This document shows, piece after piece, positions 21,354-33,848 of a stretch of DNA of 64,000 nucleotides. The notes below the pieces were generated by a model, which was given only the letters and a program-made list of their open reading frames with translations, was not told the origin of the DNA and made no database searches. This stretch comes from Loxodes magnus (lineage: Eukaryota; Ciliophora; Karyorelictea; Loxodida; Loxodidae). Each line of letters begins with the position of its first letter. The stretch's first letter is position 1. The stretch spans positions 1,240,001 to 1,304,000 of the forward strand of contig CAMPDV010000023.1 of the NCBI GenBank assembly GCA_946699065.1, in the 5' to 3' direction. A program made the translations under genes and the position numbers.

Positions 21354-24300
21354 TAAATATGCTTAAAATATAAATACCTTTGAAATAAAATTTACAATTA
21401 AGATATTTATATCTATCTATCTTGGGATTTAAAGTAAATTATCTAATTAATAATTTATTTTAGTTCTTTTATTTATGGTAGATTCGTGTACATTTGAAAT
21501 CCTTTATAACCACTTTTATATTAAGTGATAAGAGATTTTTTTATATACAAGGAATCTTCCTTTTAAATTATTTTTAGGTTATTACAAGAAATATAAGTCT
21601 ATATGTATTTATAAGTTAGAAAGAATAGTAACTTTTACCTTTATCTCAAAAGCATAATAAATTACCAAACCATTAAAAATAGATTTCATTTAAAAATTTT
21701 TCTAAGTTCAGAACTAATTTACTACATTGACTGCTTGAATTTATTATATATAAATATTTGCTTTGATTTATAATAAGAGCATATTAATTAAAATATTGCT
21801 TCTATTTTTATTGATTTTTATCTTTAACTTTTCCAGATTTACCTTTAAATTAATTTTTTTATTAGTTTTAAATTTTAGGTTTTAAATTAAAGAGAATTGC
21901 TTAATGAAAATTAATTAAAATATGAAAAACATTTTAAATAATTAGCTTTAAACTAGGATTTCGTATTTAAATCTTTAAATCAACTTTATTTTCTATTTTC
22001 ATATTTTCTTTAGTCTCTTTTTTTAATTTATTATTACCTCTTTTAATCTACTACATACTTCAAGTTTCTCAATTTTTTGTAGTATATAAATCAAATATAT
22101 TGCTTAGATTTTGAAATTAAATAGCTATTATTCGAAGATATTAGTATAGCTCTCTATATGAATATCATATAACCTCATAGCTATTGACTATAAATTTGAA
22201 TTAGAGCCTAAAATAATAACTTTATTTATTATTTATTTTATAAATGTAATTAAATTATGAATGCATGATAGACAAAATGAGATAGATATTAGATTAAATT
22301 TAACCTTCTAAAATAAGCTAAGCATAAATGCATTTTTAATAGATTTCAAAAAATTAAATGAAATAAGTTAATTATAATAAAATACCTTTACTAGCTTTTA
22401 AATCTCAAAAAGATATTTAAATCTATTTTTCTTAGGAAAATTCTATAATTATATCGTATAAGCTAAAGCACATAGTTAGTTATAAATTAGGTGGACTAGT
22501 ATTGTAAATTGAAGTAAAAGAATATTTAAATAATTAAAAAATTAATTAATTGATGAACATTAAAAGTACTTTGTTTGTTGAAGAAGATATAAATATGAAT
22601 AATCAAAAATAAAATTGAAATCCAATGCAAAATTATTTATAAGGTAGATAAATCGCTCTAGTTATTTAGATTTTATTTGTTGAAGAAAAAAAAATTTATA
22701 GCTAAAGCTAAACTTCATTTATGGCTTTTTCTATATTTTAAAATAAAACTTTAATTAAAAAGGTATTTCAGAGGATTAATAAACTAAAAAGTATACACAT
22801 AAACTTAAATTTCTCTATACAGCATTACTTATATAAAAGAAAAATAGATAATATCAGTAATATTCTAATTATTTCTATATTAAAGTATACGAAGAAAAAT
22901 TATAAATAACTGTATAAATAGCATCTGAAATATGGATAAATATATTGCTAGATAATCACATTTCATATTTTATTTAGAGATTTATTTAACTAAACTAAAT
23001 TTTAAAAAGCTTAATAATAATTTTGCTATAAACGATTTTATTTATTAATAGACTGATTACTAGCCAAAGTTATATAAATGTATCTGGCTTATTTCCAATC
23101 TAAATATTCAAGCTAGTTAAGTTAAAAATTAAAAGTTAATTATTTATTCTTTCTCCCTATATTTGATAATATTCTTTTTTTATAGTTTTGAAAAGATAAA
23201 AATTAAGTCTGCAGGAGAATCTTGAAACTATTTATGAAAAAGAAAGTTATTAACTTACATTTCTTTTAACCTCTAGATAGTTTATTTAAATTTTTAAATC
23301 AAACTTCAATACCATTAACTTTTATTATGTTCAATACAACTTAAATTTTGATTTCACTCAAACCAGAAAAATAACTTTTAATTAATTTTACTCTTTATTG
23401 CATAATAATTTTAATTTTTCTTCTCTAATCAATTACATAAGCAAAAATACTAATCCTTAGCCATTTTCTTATATAAAAGCATAGGCAGAATTATAATTTT
23501 TTCAAGCTTTGTACTGTAATTATAAAGTTATTTATTGCTTTAAAATTTAAGCATAATAAGCATTTGTATTTCTTAAAGCTTTCGAGTATCTATTTATCTA
23601 TTTATGATAATAATCTTAAGGATTTAGTTTGTTATAAGATTTAATTGGCTATTAAATTTAAAAAAATACACAAGGATAAAATATAAGATCCTAAAATCCT
23701 CAAATGAAATATTAAGAAAGATATTGAAAGAAATAAAAATGCTAATTTTATTGATTTGGCATAATAGAAAAGTAAGAAATTAGAATAGAATAGAGTAATA
23801 ATAAGACTTATTTTATAAAATCAAATAGCTTATTAACTTTGCATTGCTAAAAAGTTTAGAGTTTAAACATATCATGTTACTTGGTATTACATGTATAAAA
23901 TATCAGATTGAATTCAGTTAAGATCTAAATTAAGTTTTTACTTTGAAAAAAGGATGCATTCAAGTTAGAGATATGAAACAGATATTGGACTAAGATAAAA
24001 TTTTAAAAGGTTCTCAAATTTAAATGTTGAGTAAAATAAAATTACTTTAAGTCATAATTTTAAGAAGATTTAACGTATATAGATAATTTGGGTTTATGAA
24101 TAAGATTAAGTTTATATATAAGAATAAAATATAAGGAGTCAGTTCTTTTGATTATTATTAACTTCTCAATCATTTTTATTTTTAAATAGTTTTAAAAATT
24201 TCTCTTTTAACAAAACTTCAAAAAATTGTATTGCTAACTATTTGTTACTGACATTGTGGGACTAAAGAAACATTTATTTCTAGAATGAAGAAGAAATTTT

Positions 24301-25429
24301 ATTGTAGCTTATTAGAGAATTAAAACTTTGCAGTATATAAGAAATGTAATTATTTTAGATTTTTACTTAAAAGGTTCAAAAGCTTGGTATTTTAATTAAA
24401 TAATCAACGTAAACTCAAGAAAAATCGCATGCAAATTACTATTTTAAGTATGATAGAATAATTATTAAGTGGCTTGTTAAATAAATATTATTATAATTAG
24501 CTCAAATATCCTCTGAATGGAATAGAAAGAAAATTTAGCCTCATTAAAATAAATATTTAATCAGTTCTGCTAGAAAAGTTTAACATCCTATATAAAGTTT
24601 TATGATTTCTTAGTTGATAAGTAACATTAGTAATTAAAGTCATTAAAAATCAAATGTCTATATATTATATCTAACTGAGTATTGTTCTTTTTATTTGTCT
24701 TATTATTTTAACCTTTCATTCTTATTGAAATATTAGAGATGCGCTATACTTTAAAGAGAGCAAAATAAAAAAAGTTATGCCTAATAAATGATAAAATAAG
24801 GCTAGTGAGTTTTAAATATAAAGGCAAATTTGAATTATATTAAATTAAATTTTAGATATTCAATTATTAACTACTGATTAAGGATAATTTGGTATTAAAT
24901 TTATTGATTTATTATTTACATTTAATATCTTTAAAGAAATAATAACTATGAAATCTTTCTATTAATTGTTTATCTTCCAATTAATGCTTAATTAAAGATT
25001 CTCGATAAGCCCATATCTAACTTAATATTCTTAAGATAATTTTATCGTTATACGATTATTTAATCTCTAAATATATAGTCAATTACTCTTTTATATTTAG
25101 CATAGAAATTAATAAACATTTTTAAGATTCAATCATATTTTAGAAAAAGTTATTCTTTGATTTAATAGCTTTCATTTATCTTCTAGGAGCAAGCTTCTCT
25201 AGATTTTCTTATTTTATTGGTTATATTTATTTATATTTTAGTTTTTGATTTGAAGAGATGAATTTTGACTATTTTCATCTTTAAATTAAAAGATAAAAAG
25301 TTAAATTTAGTTTTTAAATGAGAATATGAAAGTAGGATTGAGATTGTTTATGTTTATATTTAATTTACCAGTAATTAATATATAGAGAAAAGACTTATAA
25401 ATTGAAATTTTATTTTATATTTTATCTAA
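21354..25429. other. long gene-poor AT-rich stretch
   Basis: About 4 kb of uniform AT-rich DNA. A slightly richer bit near 23860-24000 (ATCATGTTACTTGGTATTAC) shows no convincing frame. No RNA gene or array seen. Confidence 0.45.
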
Positions 25430-25873
25430 ATGTAATTGATAGTGATTTTCTGTCTGGCTTGTATAGTTTCTAGTGAATTATTTTCCCTTAGTCCCAAAAC
25501 TGGCACTGTTTCGTCTCCGGAAGTTGTTGTATTTAGTATGACATAAAATGATTAATTAGCTTTGTAGTTGAGCCAAACTACCTCAGCTGGATATTCATGG
25601 ATTATTCACAAGCAGTCCCCTTAGCTCTTAATCAACAAAGAAGTTCCTGAGTAGACATATAATATGTTAGGATAAAGGCATACTACTGGAGCACCTTCTA
25701 AGATCAATTTTGTTTTAAGTTGTGATCATAATTGTGTAGGAGATGCTAATGCTACCTTTTTATATATTCGTCCTTGGCTATATAATAAGTTTGTAGAAGG
25801 AGGTTTAGAGGCTTACAAGCAAGTTGATATTTCTGAACCTGGAGAGCTCGACGTGATCATAAAATTCAGCTGA
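25430..25873 (+). CDS. secreted chagasin-type cysteine peptidase inhibitor (I42 family), 147 aa
   Basis: The ATG at 25430 starts exactly 148 codons ending on TGA at 25871-25873. Residues 1-17 (MQLIVIFCLACIVSSEL) are a clear signal peptide. The mature part carries the chagasin/ICP signature loops in order: QTTSAGYSW at about 47-55 in the place of NPTTGYSW, a loop before INFVL at about 88-96 in the place of the GxGG loop, and LYIRPW at about 110-115, the family's strongly conserved RPW. Chagasins insert these three loops into the active site of papain-family proteases. Here the NPTTG loop is altered, so affinity may differ. Two extra Cys (SCDHNC) between loops could form a disulphide. No in-frame TGA is used as Trp; both family Trp codons are TGG. 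It probably protects against, or controls, lysosomal or food-vacuole cathepsins. It stands alone between AT-rich stretches. Confidence 0.85.
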
Positions 25874-28165
25874 AGAAGCACTCTTAATTTCCTTTTTAGT
25901 TTAGCAATTCAAATTAAAATCTGTAATAATTAATTTATCAATATCAATTCACTAAGGTTAAGCTCATTTTTTCTTCAAAGGCTATTTTAAAGGTCTTCTA
26001 ATTTATTTCAGTCAATTCATCAAAATTTTAAATATCCCTCTTTTTTATCTGAATATACTTTATCCAAAAACAAACCAAAAATCCACCGAAGCATTATATT
26101 AAATTAAATTTAGTAAACATAAAAAGATATTAAAGAAGGATTTCTTAATTTGATTCTAGTTGCTCATTAAGCTTTATATTATAATCTTGCTTACTTAATA
26201 AAATACTCAATCTTAAAATACAATTAATCATGGCTATATTAATAGTTGTATTTAGAAATTTATTAATTACACATTAAGATAATAATCTAGTTTTTTAAAT
26301 TTAGCAGGCTGGATTTTTATCTTATTGTACTTGCATTTAATAATGATTTATATCCTTTTATTCTAAGAAAATACCTTAAAGAATTCTTTAGAGATATTTG
26401 TATCTATTAATATGGGTATCGATCTATATATCATTAGCAAAGCATATTACCTAGATACTTATTGTTTTTAGTTTTAAGTCTTTAATAGTTAATAAAGAAG
26501 GGGGATAAGTATTTTCTTACTCTCTTCTCTAATAAATCTATCTAACTTTTAATACATTTCTTTTTTAGATGCAAAATTGCTAGAATTTAATTAAAAGTAT
26601 TAGTAGTTCTGACTTATTTATTAAGTCATTTAAATCAATTTTTCTTTTATTTGTCTTAAATAATTTTTAAAGACCACTAATTAGTCTATTTTGTAATAGG
26701 TTTAATTTGAGCATCTTTTTGTAATTGTACAATTGTATTTTATTTTTATAAGTATATAACAATAAGTTAAGCTTATCAATTTTACTCTTTTAAATTTAGT
26801 TTTTTTAGAATGTGGAAATTGATTGATAATTAATTTTTATCTGAAAATGCTTTCTTTAGATATAAAAGAGATTAATATAAAAAGGATCTCTTCAATACAT
26901 AATAATCAGCTTATAGGTTCAATCTTTTTTTGGGTTTGATAGAAGTTAAAATAAGAGCTAGTTATATTAGCAAATGCTTATTTTATTTATGATTTGATTC
27001 AGAAATCAAAAAATATCTTCTATTTTTCAAATCCCTTTACAAGTGTTAAATCTCGTTTAATCTAATTCAAATATCGCTTAACTAGATCTGAAGCAATTGT
27101 TCATTTTTATTTATAATAATCTGCTTATAAAATATCTTTCTATATCCTATAAAAGCCTTAATTAAATAAAATTGCCTTACAAAAGTAAATAAAATGAGAA
27201 AATTAGATAAATGATATAACTATTTCAACTTAAGTACTAACAAGCAAGGATTTGATTCTATGTTTTAAGCTTTAAAAGTATTAGCTAATAATATCTGACT
27301 ATATTTGCTTAATAGAGTCACTGCTGTCTTTTATTTTTCTAGAGGTTTCTCTTACTTCTTTGAAACTTAATAATTAAGAATATTCTTTATTAATATCCTG
27401 ACTTGGAATGTCTTTTTTTTGTTCTAAATGAAGGTTAAAAAAGTTAAAGGTTTTATTTATTAGTAACTAAAAAATATTATAATCTGAAAGAAAATCATGT
27501 AAAATATAGATGCTCAAAATAAAACCTATAATTAGATTCTAAATTATTTTAAATATTAGTAGCTTTTCTTTTGCTAGACTAGCTATATTAGATGCTATTT
27601 CTAGATATAAAATTAAGAAAAAGCACAATTTAATAAAGCTAATAATAGCTATCTTAGTTTATCAAATAATTTACTTGCATGAATGCTTTAGTTCTGAAGT
27701 TCTATTTAAAGATATAAGGCACACTTAATAATTATATATGCTTTATATTTATTAGAGAAATTAAGACTAAGCTACTCTATATAATAGATGTTGCTGCTAT
27801 TTAATTAAACACGTATATATATACTAACTCAGCTTAAAATTAAGCTTCTAGATCTTCTAAAACATTTTTGGAAAGCTAAAATAAATCTAAGTATTACCAT
27901 TAATCAGATTTAAATCCATTCAATTTAATAACTTAATAATAGAGTTGATGAATGGATAAATGCAAATTGACGAAGCATTTTAATATATTTAGACGGAGTT
28001 TAAATCGAAAAAATAAATTGCAATTTAAGGGAAAAAAACCAAATAATTAATTCTTTTATGAATTGATAGAAAATTAAAAAATATTATGGCTATTCAGTTT
28101 GCTACAAGATCATAATTTATTGCAATAAAAGACAATTAAGTTAAAAATAGTGTTAACAATTGCTA
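25874..28165. other. gene-poor AT-rich stretch
   Basis: About 2.3 kb without a convincing gene. Composition is uniform, with some pyrimidine-rich patches near 27300 and 27410 that do not resolve into a motif. Confidence 0.45.
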
Positions 28166-28790
28166 TCAAATGAGCTCTTATTATTATATCTAGAAACCAT
28201 CAACTATTTTATTTGATTCTGTATTTACTACAATTGTATTACAAACAGGACATTTTAATTTTTCTATAATTCATGATCTTATACAATTGCAATGAAAAAT
28301 ATGAAAGCATGGTAAAGTCCTAACAAAATCTTAATTTTCAAAATTTTCTAGACATATCATGCATTATTTTTAGTTTCCATTTTAAAATTTCTTGAAAGTG
28401 CAGCAAGGTAGAACATTTAGCCATTGATATTAATTCTGACTTTTTCTTCTTTTGTAAATAAAATCTATATTCATTTCCCTTGATTTAGACCTACGTTCAT
28501 CTATTACTATGTTATCTCGACCGGAAACAAGAATTTTATTTACCTTTCCTCTAACTTTTACTTTATTTGAGATTCCCTGCAAGAATATAGACTGAATCTT
28601 AGCTTTTTTCTTTATAATTATGTCATTCTAATATCCACTTATAACAAGGACTAGAACCTAAATTAAGCCTTACCTTCGACTGAAACGTCACAAAACTCTA
28701 GAAGCAATTAACCTCAATACGAGCATGATCAGAGTCAACCTTGTTTTATCCTTTTAGATCGTTATATCTAATAACTGGAAAATTATCCAT
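28166..28790 (-). CDS. RING-H2 zinc-finger protein (probable E3 ubiquitin ligase), 202 aa, one 16-nt intron
   Basis: The ATG at 28790-28788 begins MDNFPVIRYNDLKGQNKV. Removing a 16-nt intron (28673-28658) gives 203 codons ending on TGA at 28168-28166. The C-terminal RING-H2 has all eight ligands: CMIC from residue 138, then CFHIFHCNC, then CPVC at 175-178 (CX2C, CXHX2HX2C, CX2C). The conserved Trp after the third Cys pair (CIRSW) is encoded by TGA, direct evidence for the code. RING-H2 proteins dock an E2 and transfer ubiquitin. The N-terminal two thirds (ISNKVKVRGKVNKILVSG, DNIVIDERRSKSREMN) is beta-rich and basic and not recognised; there is no membrane span. It is divergent from the HECT ligase that starts 1.35 kb away on the other strand. 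Confidence 0.85.
28658..28673 (-). other. 16-nt spliceosomal intron in the RING-H2 gene
   Basis: On the minus strand GTAAGGCTTAATTTAG lies in phase 0 between FQSK and VLVLVIS. Its removal makes the whole gene a multiple of three and links the ATG to the RING frame. It has canonical GT-AG ends and a TTAAT core near the acceptor, as in the 17-nt HECT intron. Confidence 0.8.
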
Positions 28791-30140
28791 ATCTTAGTTA
28801 ATTACTAGTAATTTAGATTCTAGAATTTAATTAATTAAACTCATTTTAAATTAGTAAATAGTACAGATATGCTTTAATTTCCCTCTAAGCCATCCTATTG
28901 CAGAATTTTATGTCCAATTATAAAAATATTAATAGACTTAGCTATAGATATAGATATAGATATCTTGACTTGGGACACTTAGTGCTAATTCTCTGGAATT
29001 ATATCCTGTGCTTAGTAAAGAGAGTTTATATTGCTTAGGTAGTTTTGTAATTAATAGTTAGGGATAAAGGATGTTTATAAATAGCGTATTTTAACTTGCT
29101 TTTAGCATTGATTATGAACTTAAAATTAACTTCTTTAGTATTAAACTAGAATAAGTTATTATATCAGTAGTTAAATAAATAAAGCTTAGTGCATCTCTTT
29201 TAATTTTGATACTCCTTCTTATGAAAGAACCATCGCTATTTTAATAATCACTTATTCATATATAAATTAAAAGTCCAAGTTAGAACGTGACGAAACAATT
29301 TAAGAGAGAATGGAAATTTAATTTATTAGAGCATTTTATAAGGAATTGCCAATCTAAAGTAAAAAGATAAAAGCAGAAGTATAAAATTAATCTACCATAG
29401 TAATAATCATGTAGAGTGTATTGATATTCGATTAAACTTAAAGGAATGCAAACTTTAATTAGATTATTGGTTTCTTTTTTCTTTTTCGAGGAAATCAAAT
29501 AAAGTTAATAGACTAGGTCAAACCATAAAGTTAGTAAATATTCGTTAAAAGAAATTAAAAGACTATTAAAGAGCGTAAATTTAATAGCAATATAGGCCTA
29601 GACTTGAGTAATAATTTTCATAAGTATATATAATCGAATAACTAATTAAATACTTCGCTCCGAGATTACTAGACAAAATTAAGCATAACTAAGATCATAA
29701 ATTCTAGCAAATGTACCCACGTGTTTAATATTAATCCTTACATTATAAATAAAGCAGATTATCTAAATAAAAGTATAGCTATTATCTTAATTTAATTTAA
29801 GTTTGATAAATTTATAAAAATACATAGTTCCACGTTTTATTTTCATTAGATTATGCCTAGTAAGGTAAATATAATATGCATGTAAAAAGGAAGTTTGAAA
29901 GCTTTTAATTATTAAACTATTTAAATCTAATGATCACTATATTAATACCATGAGCTATTGACAAAAAAGATATATAATGATAAGGAAATTAGCAAGATGA
30001 TGATGCACTTATATATTAAGAAAAAATAGCTTTGCGAGTGATATTCAAAGAGGAAAAGTAGATTTGATAGCAAACTTTATAAATGAAGTCAATAAATTAA
30101 AAAGTAACTTGCAATTGTATATTCATAAATTTGAAAATAA
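28791..30140. other. spacer between divergent ligase genes, possible small coding segment
   Basis: Serves as the shared upstream region of the RING (minus) and HECT (plus) genes. An ATAGAT(ATAGAT)n run lies at 28943-28962. A plus-strand segment at about 29284-29570 reads mildly coding (RENGNLIYQSILQGIANLKQ; SNNHVECIDIRLNLKECKL) but has no clear start, end or motif, so I do not call it a gene. Confidence 0.35.
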
Positions 30141-31582
30141 ATGGGAGCTTGCTGTAAGTGTTTTAGACAAACTGAGTATTTAGAACATAATCTTCAAATA
30201 TAGACTTAGCAGTGTTTTATATGTAAACATATATTTCAACCCTACTAAAGCAACAACGAAATAAACTCACATATCAACAGATGTTTGGTTAGACAATCAA
30301 GAACTAGGACTGTCGCTTATCATTTTAATGAATCTAAAAACAATATCCACAAGTCTTCTTCCTTTAACTATTATAAGTTACCAAGTGACAGTGTAGAATA
30401 TCTAACTTTTGATGAAAAGTATAAATGGTTCTAAAAAAAATGCGATGATATGAGGATTCCGTTTACAGAATCATGAGAAGTCATATCAGTCTAAAGAGAA
30501 AACGCTTTCTTAGATTCATTCCAAAGAATTTACTGGATGAACTCGAAAGATTTGCATTAAGAGTTCAAAATACAGTTTCAAGGGGAAACAAACTAAGCAC
30601 TTGATGCTGGAGGAGTTTTGAGGGAGTGATTTACTATACTGTTTCAGCAAATATTTGAGAACGAAGTAATGTTTGAAAAGACCTAAACTAAATAGCTGTC
30701 TTTTAAAATAAATTCAACTTCCTATCTATAGCCTAACTTTGAAGACAAATTCCTCTTTGTAGGTAAGCTGATAGGTAAAGCTCTATTTGACAGAATTCCT
30801 ATATTTTGTCCTTTAAATAGAACTCTTTTTAAGTAAATGAATGAAGGTATTGACAGTTATTAGTTTGAGGACTTGAAGTGTGTAGACGAGTTCGTTTATT
30901 AGTCGCTATCATCAATTTAATCTGATAGTGTAGATGTTGAAGCTATGTGTCAAAATTTCATAATATATGAAAAAGAAAGAAAAATAGAGTTGGTAGCAAA
31001 TGGAGAGAATGCAGCTTTATGTGAAAGTAACAAGCATTTGTTCATCAAGAAATATACAGACTTGCTAATTAAGGACCTGTGCTCAAAATAGCTTACTAAA
31101 TTACTCGAAGGATTCTATTCAGTGATTCCTTAAAACTTAGTAAGAATCTTTAAACCTGAAGAACTGGAATAAGTTTTGTGTGGTAGAACCATAATTGATA
31201 TAGAAGATTGGGAGTCAAACACTGAATATAAATACATGAATGAGCGTCAATAAAACTAACTTGTTACAAGATGGTTCTGGGACTATTTGAGGACTATTTC
31301 TTAGGAAAAGCTTTAAGTATTTTTATAGTATTGTACTGGAAGTAGCAGACTTCCCTTTGATGGATTTAGGTAAAATTTAATTTTAGGAGTTTAGAAAGTA
31401 GCAGAGGGGAAAAGAAAAAATTCATGATCTATATAATTGATTATGACCAAAACAAGCCTTATCCTAAAGCACACACTTGTTTTAATAGGTTAGATCTACC
31501 TTTGTATCCTAATAGAAATATTCTTGTAGAGTGTTTAGAGTCTATAGTCAATTCAGATGCTGTTGGTTTTACTATTGAATGA
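30141..31582 (+). CDS. compact HECT-type E3 ubiquitin ligase with UBZ-like zinc finger and MGACC lipidation motif, 474 aa
   Basis: ATG at 30141 to TGA at 31580-31582, minus one 17-nt intron, is exactly 475 codons. The N-terminus MGACCKCF fits N-myristoylation at Gly2 with neighbouring palmitoylatable Cys, so membrane anchoring is likely. Residues about 24-48 (CFICKHIF...HINRC) match a Rad18/UBZ4-type CX2C...HX3C ubiquitin-binding finger. The HECT fold follows from about 135: ALDAGGVLREWF, FLFVGKLIGKALFDRIP, QLVTRWFWDYL, TGSSRLPFDGF, then AHTCFNRLDLPLY with catalytic Cys441 and the terminal GFTIE. HECT enzymes take ubiquitin as a thioester on this Cys before passing it to substrate. The family's conserved Trp in REWF is a TGA codon (30627-30629), as is one at 30474. 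It is very short for a HECT ligase, with no WW, C2, RCC1 or ankyrin region. Confidence 0.93.
31370..31386 (+). other. 17-nt spliceosomal intron in the HECT gene
   Basis: GTAAAATTTAATTTTAG interrupts the codon after DGF and is flanked by strongly conserved HECT sequence on both sides (LPFDGF before; FMIYIIDYD, then AHTCFNRLDLP after). Removal restores the frame exactly. Confidence 0.88.
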
Positions 31583-32657
31583 CTAATGTTATAATTTCAA
31601 CTCGTTAAATAAAGGAAAAAATTATCTTTATATATATCAAAACTCTTTAAAATGATATAATCAAATGTTATATTATGTGCCTCTTATTACATGGTTCAAC
31701 TTTTATTTTTAATACATATCTAACTGCAGAAGGTACATTTCTTATTCTATCTCTATTGAATTATCTTAGTAAACATCTCCAAGAGTCTGTACTTTTACCA
31801 TAAATAATTGCTTAAGGTTAAGCCATAAAGCATGCTTCTATTAAAAAATAGTTATAATTATAATAAACTTTTGACTCAATAAGATTAAATATAATTATAG
31901 CTCTATATGTCTAATAGTTATATCTTATATACTCCTGAGTATAAGCATTTTAAGTTTAATTTAAATAGTTTCTTTGGTATAATTTAAACCTTTCTAACAT
32001 TTTCATATTCCCAGTTTATTTAATTTATTTTAAATCTCCACCTTAATTTTTTATTTTAAACTAGGATATCAAACCCAACCTCTCTAATTAATTGATTGAC
32101 TGACTAATTTGTACATACTTTTTCTATAATAAATAAAAGCAAATCTAAACTAGAGAGTACTGATATGTATACAATAAAATATATTAAGTTTCTAGAAGCA
32201 GGTAGAATAAAACCTCTTTAATTTAAATCTACTATTAAGAACTAAATGATAATTAATATAAAGCCATTATATTTTAGGTCTTTCTAAACTTACTGCTTAG
32301 ATATATATCATCACTTTTAGATTATGTAAGAAAGAGGCCTTTTAGCTCTTTATCTTTAACCTTTAATTATCAATCATAATAGTATGCAAGTCTTATCTTA
32401 TTTCTTTATATGTCAAATAATCTTCCTAAATAAAATTAAAGTGTAATGAGTGTTTTTGAGTATCCTTAATTATAGAAAATAACTGAAGATTCTAAGCTAT
32501 ATAAAAGGAATAATAAGTCATATCAACTCATAAAGGCTTTTAATACATTTAGTAGTTCTATTTTATCTTTAAATTTGCTTTATATTTCAATTCTCTAAAA
32601 TAATTCCAAAACCTTAATAAGATAAAAACTAGTTTTTGAGACTAATTTATTTCTAGA
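31583..32657. other. AT-rich spacer
   Basis: About 1.1 kb downstream of the HECT gene. No gene or motif that I can support. Confidence 0.45.
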
Positions 32658-33848
32658 ATGCCTTACTTTTAAGCTTATACTCAGATAGTAGCCTTGCATA
32701 TGAGATAAACACTAAAAATAGTCAGACAAGAAGCGCGCTATAAGATGCATAATGGTAGAAGTTAATTTTTGGTTACTTTCTCATTTGATAAACTTTAAAA
32801 CTTTTACTGTTTAGCTGATGGAAGAATTAATTAATTTAATAAGCAAAAGAAAAGAATTTTAAAAGAAACAGCTAGATTCTTTATATAACTAGAGATAAAT
32901 TTAAATTTAGTTCTATGAATGAAATATAATTAAAAATACAAATTTATGTATAGAGAATCAAACATTTGCTATATATAGGAACATCAGTTCTTCAATTTTA
33001 TTCAGTTATCTCAATTTTCATATTAGAATGAAGAAAGATTAAAATAGCTAGAAATTAGGAATGCTTATATTGTTAGGGAATAGAGAAAAGAAAATTATCA
33101 GATAGAAAGATTTAAAATTTATTAATTCAAATATAAAAATATAATGTTGGCGGCAAATAAACCTCCTACTCATTTCTCACCCTCTGCTTTCAAACATCAT
33201 AACAGAAATTCATCTATATAAGCATCAAGTGACTAATTATCTTATCAAACTTTCGCATTTGAGGATTCTGACGAAATAACAGCTCAAAGTCCACTTTAAG
33301 AAACTTCCAACACTCCTTAATTTAATTACAAAGTAAGATCTTTTAACTTCATTTCCTCAATTGGTGAAAGTGTAAGATCATTCGAAATAAGCACTGAAGT
33401 GAGAAAAAGTAAGGCATAATTTCCTAATTTTGAAGATCTTCCATCTTTGAAAATCCCTTGCTTCCTGAGTAGTACTGAAAGTAGTTTAGATACTTTAGGA
33501 AGTTTAACTACTGATCATTCAGTAAAATTACGTGCATCTCTAGAAAATTATTCGCTTATATTAAACAAAGAATAATAGTAAGGAAACTGCCAAAACGAAC
33601 TATTAGAAATAATTAAAGAAGAAATAACAAGTCCTAAGTCAAATGAAGAATAGTTCGAAATAACTCTTAATTTGCAAGTTTAACACCAGCTTCAGTAAAT
33701 TAAATATAACCTACTTATAATAAATTCTGCTCTATTAATACAAAGATGGTGAAGAAGAATCTAAAGGATAAGGTTTATTATTAATAACTAGGTCTAAATT
33801 AGTAGTGAGCGTTATCAAATGTGTGGAATAAAATGCTGTTCTATGTGA
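32658..33848 (+). CDS. orphan protein, 396 aa, with Ser-rich middle and IQ-like C-terminus
   Basis: A single frame of 397 codons runs from ATG at 32658 (MPYFQAYTQIVALHMRQTLK) to TGA at 33846-33848. The most gene-like part starts at an internal ATG at 33144 (MLAANKPPTHFSPSAF), which would give 234 aa and may be the true start since composition improves there. The middle is Ser/Thr/Glu-rich and probably disordered (FEDSDEITAQSPLQETSN; SSTESSLDTLGSLTTD). Near the end, LLIQRWWRRIQRIRF looks like an IQ calmodulin-binding helix, its second Trp being TGA; it closes with YQMCGIKCCSM. The upstream extension (QFLVTFSFDKLQNFYCLADG, then a basic helix) is plausible but AT-richer. Family unknown; a regulatory or cytoskeletal adaptor is only a guess from the IQ-like helix. 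Confidence 0.65.

Noticed and set aside
28790..30141. Bidirectional promoter elements
   Set aside because: The two ligase genes are divergent, but 1.35 kb apart with no recognisable shared motif in AT-rich DNA.
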